Shown here piece after piece: positions 59,892 to 64,000 of a DNA stretch of 64,000 bases. Every line of letters begins with the position of its first letter. The stretch's first letter is position 1. Origin of the DNA: Planotetraspora phitsanulokensis (GTDB taxonomy: Bacteria > Actinomycetota > Actinomycetes > Streptosporangiales > Streptosporangiaceae); contig NZ_BOOP01000040.1 in NCBI RefSeq assembly GCF_016863295.1, forward strand, positions 1 to 64,000, read 5' to 3'. A model generated the notes under the pieces. It was given only the letters and a program-made list of their open reading frames with translations. It was not told where the DNA came from and made no database searches. The position numbers were made by a program, and so were the translations under genes.

Positions 59892-61964
59892 GTGCGAGTG
59901 CTGGCTGTTGTCCCCGCCCGTGGTGGTTCGGTGGGCGTCCCGCTGAAGAACCTGGAGAAGGTCGGAGGCACTCCACTGGTCGCGCGAGCGGTCGCCGCGT
60001 GTGTGCAGGCCGAGCTCATCGACGAGGTCGTCGTCAGCACCGACCACGACCGCATCGCCGAAGTCGCCGAGAACGCGGGAGCGCGCGTCGTACGCCGCCC
60101 GGCCGACATCAGCGGCTCGACCGCCTCCAGCGAATCGGCCGTCCTGCACGCCCTGTCCGAGGGCCTGGACGAGGACCCGGAGATCGTGCTCCTGGTGCAG
60201 TGCACCAGCGCCTTCATCGACCCGGCGGACCTCGACGCGGCCATCGCGAAGGTCGTGGCGGGCGAGGCCGACTCGGTGTTCTCGGGCACCGAGACCTACG
60301 AGTTCGTCTGGACCGGCGACGGCCACGGCGTCAACCACGACCCCGCGACCCGTCCCCGCCGCCAGGACCGCGATGCCCAGTTCCGCGAGACCGGCGCGTT
60401 CTACGTCATGCGCACCGAGGGCCTGCGTGAGCACGGGCACCGCTTCTTCGGCCGGATCGCCGTCCAGCAGGTCCCGGCCGAGCACTCGGTCGAGGTGGAC
60501 ACCCCCGAGGACCTGAAGATCGTCCGGGCCCTGGCCCCCGTCGTGGACAGGCCGCTGCCGATCGACGTCGACGCCGTGGTGACCGACTTCGACGGCGTGC
60601 ACACCGACGACCGCGCGTTCGTCGACTCCGAGGGCCGCGAGCTCGTGGCCGTCAGCCGCGCCGACGGCATGGGCGTCTCGCTCCTCAAGCGGGCCGGCGT
60701 CAAGGTCCTGGTGCTGTCGTCCGAGCAGAACCCCGTGGTCGCCGCCCGCGCCGCCAAGCTCGGCGTGCCCGTCGTCCAGGGCCTGGCCACCAAGCACGAG
60801 GCGCTCAGCGAGTGGCTCTCGAGCGAGGGCCTCGACCCCGAGCGGGTCGCCTACATCGGCAACGACGTCAACGACCTCGCCGCGATGTCCCTCGTCGGCT
60901 GGCCGGTCACCGTACCCGACGCCCACCCCCGTGTCCGCGCCGCCGCGCGTGTGGTGTTGTCGACCCCGGGTGGCGCCGGAGCCGTCCGCGAGCTGTCGGA
61001 CCGCGTGCTCGCCGCCCGGCCCGAGGCCGACGCGGCCGCCCCGGTCGCCCGGCCGACCGTCACGGTCACCTCGGCCGCCTCGCGGCCCCAGCCCGCTCCC
61101 GTGCAGATCGGCGACGCGCTGGTCGGCGCCGGTCAGCCGGTCTACATGATCGCCGAGATCGGCATCAACCACAACGGCGACGTCGACATCGCCCGCAGGC
61201 TGATCGACGTCGCGGCGGACGCCGGCTGCCAGGCCGTCAAGTTCCAGAAGCGGACTCCCGAGATCTGCGTGCCGGTGGAGCAGCGCAGCCAGATCCGGCA
61301 GACTCCGTGGGGCGAGATGACCTACATGGAGTACAAGATCCGAACCGAGTTCGGCTACGACGAGTACTCGCAGATCGCCAAGCACTCCGAGGAGCGCGGG
61401 CTCGCCTGGTTCGCCTCCCCCTGGGACGTCCCCTCGGTCGAGTTCCTCGAGGCGATGGACGTTCCCACGCACAAGGTCGCGTCCGCGTCGATCACCGACC
61501 ACGAGCTGCTCCGGGCGCTCGCGAGCACCGGCAAGCCGATCATCCTGTCGACCGGCATGTCGACGCTGGAGGAGATCGACAAGGCGGTGGAGATCCTCGG
61601 CACCTCCAAGCTCGTGATGATGCACGCCACCTCGACCTACCCGCTGCCTCCGGAAGAGGCGAACCTCCGCACCATCGTCACCCTCCAGGAGAGGTACGGC
61701 GTGCCGGTCGGGTACTCGGGTCACGAGCGCGGCCTGCAGATCTCGCTCGCGGCGGTCACGCTCGGCGCGGTCACCGTCGAGCGGCACATCACGCTCGACC
61801 GGACCATGTGGGGTTCGGACCACGCCGCCTCCCTCGAGCCGAGCGGCCTGGAGCACCTGGTCCGGGACATCCGCATCATCGAGAGCGCGCTCGGCGACGG
61901 CGTCAAGCGCGTCTTCCCGGGCGAGGAGGCCCCCCGCGCCCGCCTGCGCCGCACCACCGTGTGA
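59892..61964 (+). CDS. Triple-domain nonulosonic-acid synthesis protein (NeuA-KdsC-NeuB fusion)
   Basis: A 690-residue fusion. Residues 1-215 are a CMP-nonulosonate cytidylyltransferase (VVPARGGSVGVPLKNL, STDHDRIAEVA, VDTPEDL). Residues 227-375 are a KdsC/NeuA-C-type HAD phosphatase (TDFDGVHTDD, LSSEQNPVV, GNDVNDLAAM). After an Ala/Pro linker, residues 405-690 are a NeuB-type synthase (AEIGINHNGDV, KFQKRTPE, STYPLPPEEANL, VGYSGHERG, ERHITLDRTMWGSDH). The SAF/antifreeze domain that normally ends NeuB is absent. One polypeptide could thus make a 9-phosphate, remove the phosphate and activate the sugar, as in Kdn synthesis from mannose 6-phosphate. The GTG at 59892 follows AAGGAG. Confidence 0.92.
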   Translation: MRVLAVVPARGGSVGVPLKNLEKVGGTPLVARAVAACVQAELIDEVVVSTDHDRIAEVAENAGARVVRRPADISGSTASSESAVLHALSEGLDEDPEIVLLVQCTSAFIDPADLDAAIAKVVAGEADSVFSGTETYEFVWTGDGHGVNHDPATRPRRQDRDAQFRETGAFYVMRTEGLREHGHRFFGRIAVQQVPAEHSVEVDTPEDLKIVRALAPVVDRPLPIDVDAVVTDFDGVHTDDRAFVDSEGRELVAVSRADGMGVSLLKRAGVKVLVLSSEQNPVVAARAAKLGVPVVQGLATKHEALSEWLSSEGLDPERVAYIGNDVNDLAAMSLVGWPVTVPDAHPRVRAAARVVLSTPGGAGAVRELSDRVLAARPEADAAAPVARPTVTVTSAASRPQPAPVQIGDALVGAGQPVYMIAEIGINHNGDVDIARRLIDVAADAGCQAVKFQKRTPEICVPVEQRSQIRQTPWGEMTYMEYKIRTEFGYDEYSQIAKHSEERGLAWFASPWDVPSVEFLEAMDVPTHKVASASITDHELLRALASTGKPIILSTGMSTLEEIDKAVEILGTSKLVMMHATSTYPLPPEEANLRTIVTLQERYGVPVGYSGHERGLQISLAAVTLGAVTVERHITLDRTMWGSDHAASLEPSGLEHLVRDIRIIESALGDGVKRVFPGEEAPRARLRRTTV

Positions 61965-61977
61965 TCGCGGAGGGCTG

Positions 61978-62919
61978 GTGATCACACTTTCGGTCGTCGT
62001 GCCGGTCCGTGACGGGGAACCGTACATAGCCGACGCCCTGACGTCTCTGGTCCGGAACGTGTCCAGCACGTTCCGGACCGAGGTCATCGTCGTCGACGAC
62101 GGATCGGCCGACGCCACCCCGGAGGTCGTCGAGGACTTCCGGGACGACCTGCCGGGGCTCGCGGTCATCAGGAACCCGGCTCCCGTCGGCCTCGCCGACG
62201 CAAGGAACCTGGGGCTGCGGCAAGCCACCGGCAGGTACGTGACGTTCCTCGACGGCGACGACTGGCTGGCGCCCGGCTACCTGGCCCAGCTGGTGTCGGC
62301 CATCGAGGGGTTCGGCTGCGACTTCGTCCGGGTGGACCACATCCGGGCGGAGGGCCGCAAGCGGGAGATCTTCCGCGCGCCGGAGGCCCGCAGGAACGTC
62401 GTCCTCGACCCGCGGGAGTCCATCCTGCCCGCAGGCGCCAAGACGCTGGTCGACTACCCCTTCGCATGGGCCGGCATCTACCGCCGCGAGTTGGGTGAGC
62501 TGCTCACCTTCCCGAGCGGCCTGCACACGGCCGAGGACCGTCCGTGGATCTGGCGGCTGCACCAGCGGACGAGGTCGTTCGCGATGGTGTCGCTTGCGGG
62601 GGTGTTCTACCGCCGGGGTTTGCCAGGCTCCCTCACGCAGGTCGGCGACGATCGGCAGCTGTACTTCTTCGACGCGTTCGAGCAGGTCTTCGCGGAGGTC
62701 GAGGAGAGGTTCCGGCCCAAGGCGATCCGGACGTTCTGCGCGTTGCTCGTCAACCATCTCGAGGCGGGGCACCGGTTCACCCCGGAGACCGCGGCCCGTT
62801 TCTCGGCCCGGGCCACGGAGGTGCTGACCGCCCTCCCGGAGGATCTTCTCGCCGAGGCCATCGCGACCAACGAGCCCGAGCGGCAGGCTACGCTGCTGCG
62901 CCTGAAGGAGGGCTCATGA
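61978..62919 (+). CDS. Family 2 glycosyltransferase
   Basis: A 313-residue GT-A fold transferase. VVVPVRDGEPYIADAL, IVVDDGSADATPE and the DXD-type FLDGDDWLAP are the standard GT2 motifs, and YPFAWAGIYRREL with HTAEDRPWIWRLH marks the acceptor half with an ED motif. It begins 13 bp after the fusion gene (GTG after GGAGGG) and overlaps the next gene by four bases. It probably adds a sugar to, or starts, the nonulosonate-containing polymer. Confidence 0.9.
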   Translation: MITLSVVVPVRDGEPYIADALTSLVRNVSSTFRTEVIVVDDGSADATPEVVEDFRDDLPGLAVIRNPAPVGLADARNLGLRQATGRYVTFLDGDDWLAPGYLAQLVSAIEGFGCDFVRVDHIRAEGRKREIFRAPEARRNVVLDPRESILPAGAKTLVDYPFAWAGIYRRELGELLTFPSGLHTAEDRPWIWRLHQRTRSFAMVSLAGVFYRRGLPGSLTQVGDDRQLYFFDAFEQVFAEVEERFRPKAIRTFCALLVNHLEAGHRFTPETAARFSARATEVLTALPEDLLAEAIATNEPERQATLLRLKEGS

Positions 62920-64000
62920 ACCAGGTGTTCCACGCCTCGCGGTTCTTCGGGGCGATGACCATCGCGGCCGCGATCGACGCGGGGGCGTTCGGCTCCGCGG
63001 ACCGGCGGGTGTTGCTCGTCACCAACAACGCGGACATCCCCGAGGTCGCCCAGTCTCTGGACGAGACGCCCGGGTTCGCCGCGCTGCGCGACAGGTTCGA
63101 CGAGATCCGTTCGTGGAACGAGATCATCGCGCCGCTGCACCCGTCCGAGTGGAAGGCCCGCGCGGTCGAGGCGCCCCTGTTCGCACGGCTGCTGGAATCC
63201 CACCTGGGCATCGACCGCGTGGACGAACTGGTCCTGGAGTCGGTCATCGTCTCGCCGGCCCGCACGCTGCCCGGGCTGTTCAAGGACTGCAGGCTGACGG
63301 TCTACTCCGACGGCCTGATGGCCCACAGCCCGACCAGGGACCCGCTGCCAGCGGAGATCTCCGCCAGGGTCGCCCGGCTCATCCATCTCGGCCTGGTTCC
63401 CGGTCTGACTCCCCTGCTCCTCACCGAGCACGGCGTGCCGTCCCACGAGTTGCCGGTCGACGCCTTCCGGCGGGTCGTCGCGCAGGTCGCGGCCACGGAG
63501 CCGGACGGCCTGCAGGGCGACGCGGTCGTGCTCGGGCAGTATCTGGCGGCCCTCGGCATCGTCACCCCGCAGGAGGAGGCCGAGCTGCACGCCTCCATGT
63601 TGCGGGCCCTGGTCGCCAGGGGGCATGAGCGGATCGTGTTCAAACCGCACCCGGCCGCGGGACGGCGGCAGAGCATGCAGCTCAAGCGGATCGCGGCGGA
63701 CGTCGGCGCGCACCTGGTCATGGCGGGTGAGCACATCCCCGCCGAGGTCCTGTTCGCCAAGGTACGGCCCGCACTCGTCGTCAGCTGCTTCTCCACGGCA
63801 CTGATGACGGCGCGGAAGTTCTTCGGCCTGCCCGTGGCGTCCATGGGCACGGACCTGCTGCTGGAGCGGCTCAAGCCGTTCGAGAACAGTAACCGGATCC
63901 CGGTCACGATCGTCGACGCGAGCGTCCCCCGGCTGGCCGCGGACGGCTCCCTGTCCGCGCCCGCACCCGTCGACCTCGGCGAACTCATCGGCGCCGTCGC
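62916..64000 (+). CDS. Polysialyltransferase-like protein (PF07388 type), incomplete at the window end
   Basis: An open frame of 361 codons that has no stop before the window ends. It begins NQVFHASRFFGAMTIAAAID and holds YSDGLMAHSP (acidic-Gly motif), VFKPHPAAGRR (the HP motif that binds the CMP-sugar) and VVSCFSTALMTARKFFG, the pattern of alpha-2,8-polysialyltransferases. It should polymerise or cap a surface glycan with the CMP-nonulosonate made by the fusion protein. The ATG overlaps the previous stop (ATGA) and follows AAGGAGGG. Linkage and sugar are not predictable. Confidence 0.85.
   Translation, partial: MNQVFHASRFFGAMTIAAAIDAGAFGSADRRVLLVTNNADIPEVAQSLDETPGFAALRDRFDEIRSWNEIIAPLHPSEWKARAVEAPLFARLLESHLGIDRVDELVLESVIVSPARTLPGLFKDCRLTVYSDGLMAHSPTRDPLPAEISARVARLIHLGLVPGLTPLLLTEHGVPSHELPVDAFRRVVAQVAATEPDGLQGDAVVLGQYLAALGIVTPQEEAELHASMLRALVARGHERIVFKPHPAAGRRQSMQLKRIAADVGAHLVMAGEHIPAEVLFAKVRPALVVSCFSTALMTARKFFGLPVASMGTDLLLERLKPFENSNRIPVTIVDASVPRLAADGSLSAPAPVDLGELIGAV

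Overview
The window is 64 kb of very GC-rich chromosomal DNA with GTG/TTG starts, many 4-bp stop/start overlaps, FolP2-like, GpgS, RamB and DUF3052 proteins, a ZTP riboswitch in front of folD and a Pls/PosA-type synthetase. This points to a filamentous actinomycete, most likely of the Streptosporangiaceae type (inferred from gene content, not from a marker gene). I see no rRNA, tRNA, IS element, prophage or CRISPR array. Most annotation rests on protein motifs read directly from the translations.

Layout. 0.15-1.7 kb: membrane Ser/Thr kinase. 1.7-5.6 kb: secreted phospholipase C plus a DNase-I-fold phosphodiesterase behind a 26-bp palindrome. 6.0-11.5 kb: a Pls/PosA-type single-module NRPS (homopoly-amino-acid synthetase family) translationally coupled to an M1 metallopeptidase. 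12.4-14.4 kb: MarR regulator, GTP cyclohydrolase II and a RibD-like reductase with three matching palindromes. 14.5-17.6 kb: small regulators and hypothetical proteins. 17.6-20.7 kb: two copies of an identical-arm hairpin element flanking riboswitch-folD and a methyltransferase. 20.8-27.4 kb: quinone-oxidoreductase-like MDR protein, acyl-CoA dehydrogenase, GpgS, and the divergent RamB/isocitrate lyase pair. 27.6-31.6 kb: ABC ATPase, second Ser/Thr kinase, HSL-type esterase, DUF3052. 31.6-34.4 kb: three-gene ABC exporter. 34.5-40.3 kb: PLP decarboxylase, FolP2-like protein, LysR, LCP ligase, small P-loop kinase. 40.4-41.9 kb: a cysteine-free ribosomal protein S4 and a DUF2470 protein sharing an iron box.

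42.0-56.5 kb is a carbohydrate block: a ROK repressor divergent from a four-gene Entner-Doudoroff operon (zwf-edd-glk-eda, every junction a 4-bp overlap, zwf apparently leaderless), then a six-gene operon on the other strand (sugar-binding lipoprotein, two permeases, GH13 alpha-glucosidase, LacI regulator, PfkB kinase) with a perfect LacI-type palindrome and a divergent MsiK-like ATPase. Together they would import an alpha-glucoside, hydrolyse it, phosphorylate the products and burn glucose through the ED route.

56.5-59.7 kb: ACT-domain protein, orphan histidine kinase, secreted lipoprotein esterase. 59.9-64 kb (running off the end): a nonulosonic-acid cluster, with a CMP-sugar synthetase / KdsC-like phosphatase / NeuB-like synthase triple fusion, a GT2 glycosyltransferase and a polysialyltransferase-like protein, most simply read as synthesis of a Kdn- or sialic-acid-containing cell-wall polymer.

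Best candidates for something new: the paired 45-bp hairpin element, the nonulosonate fusion cluster, the Pls/M1 pair, the MarR-riboflavin mini-regulon, the iron-boxed S4, and repeated small duplications that span stop codons.
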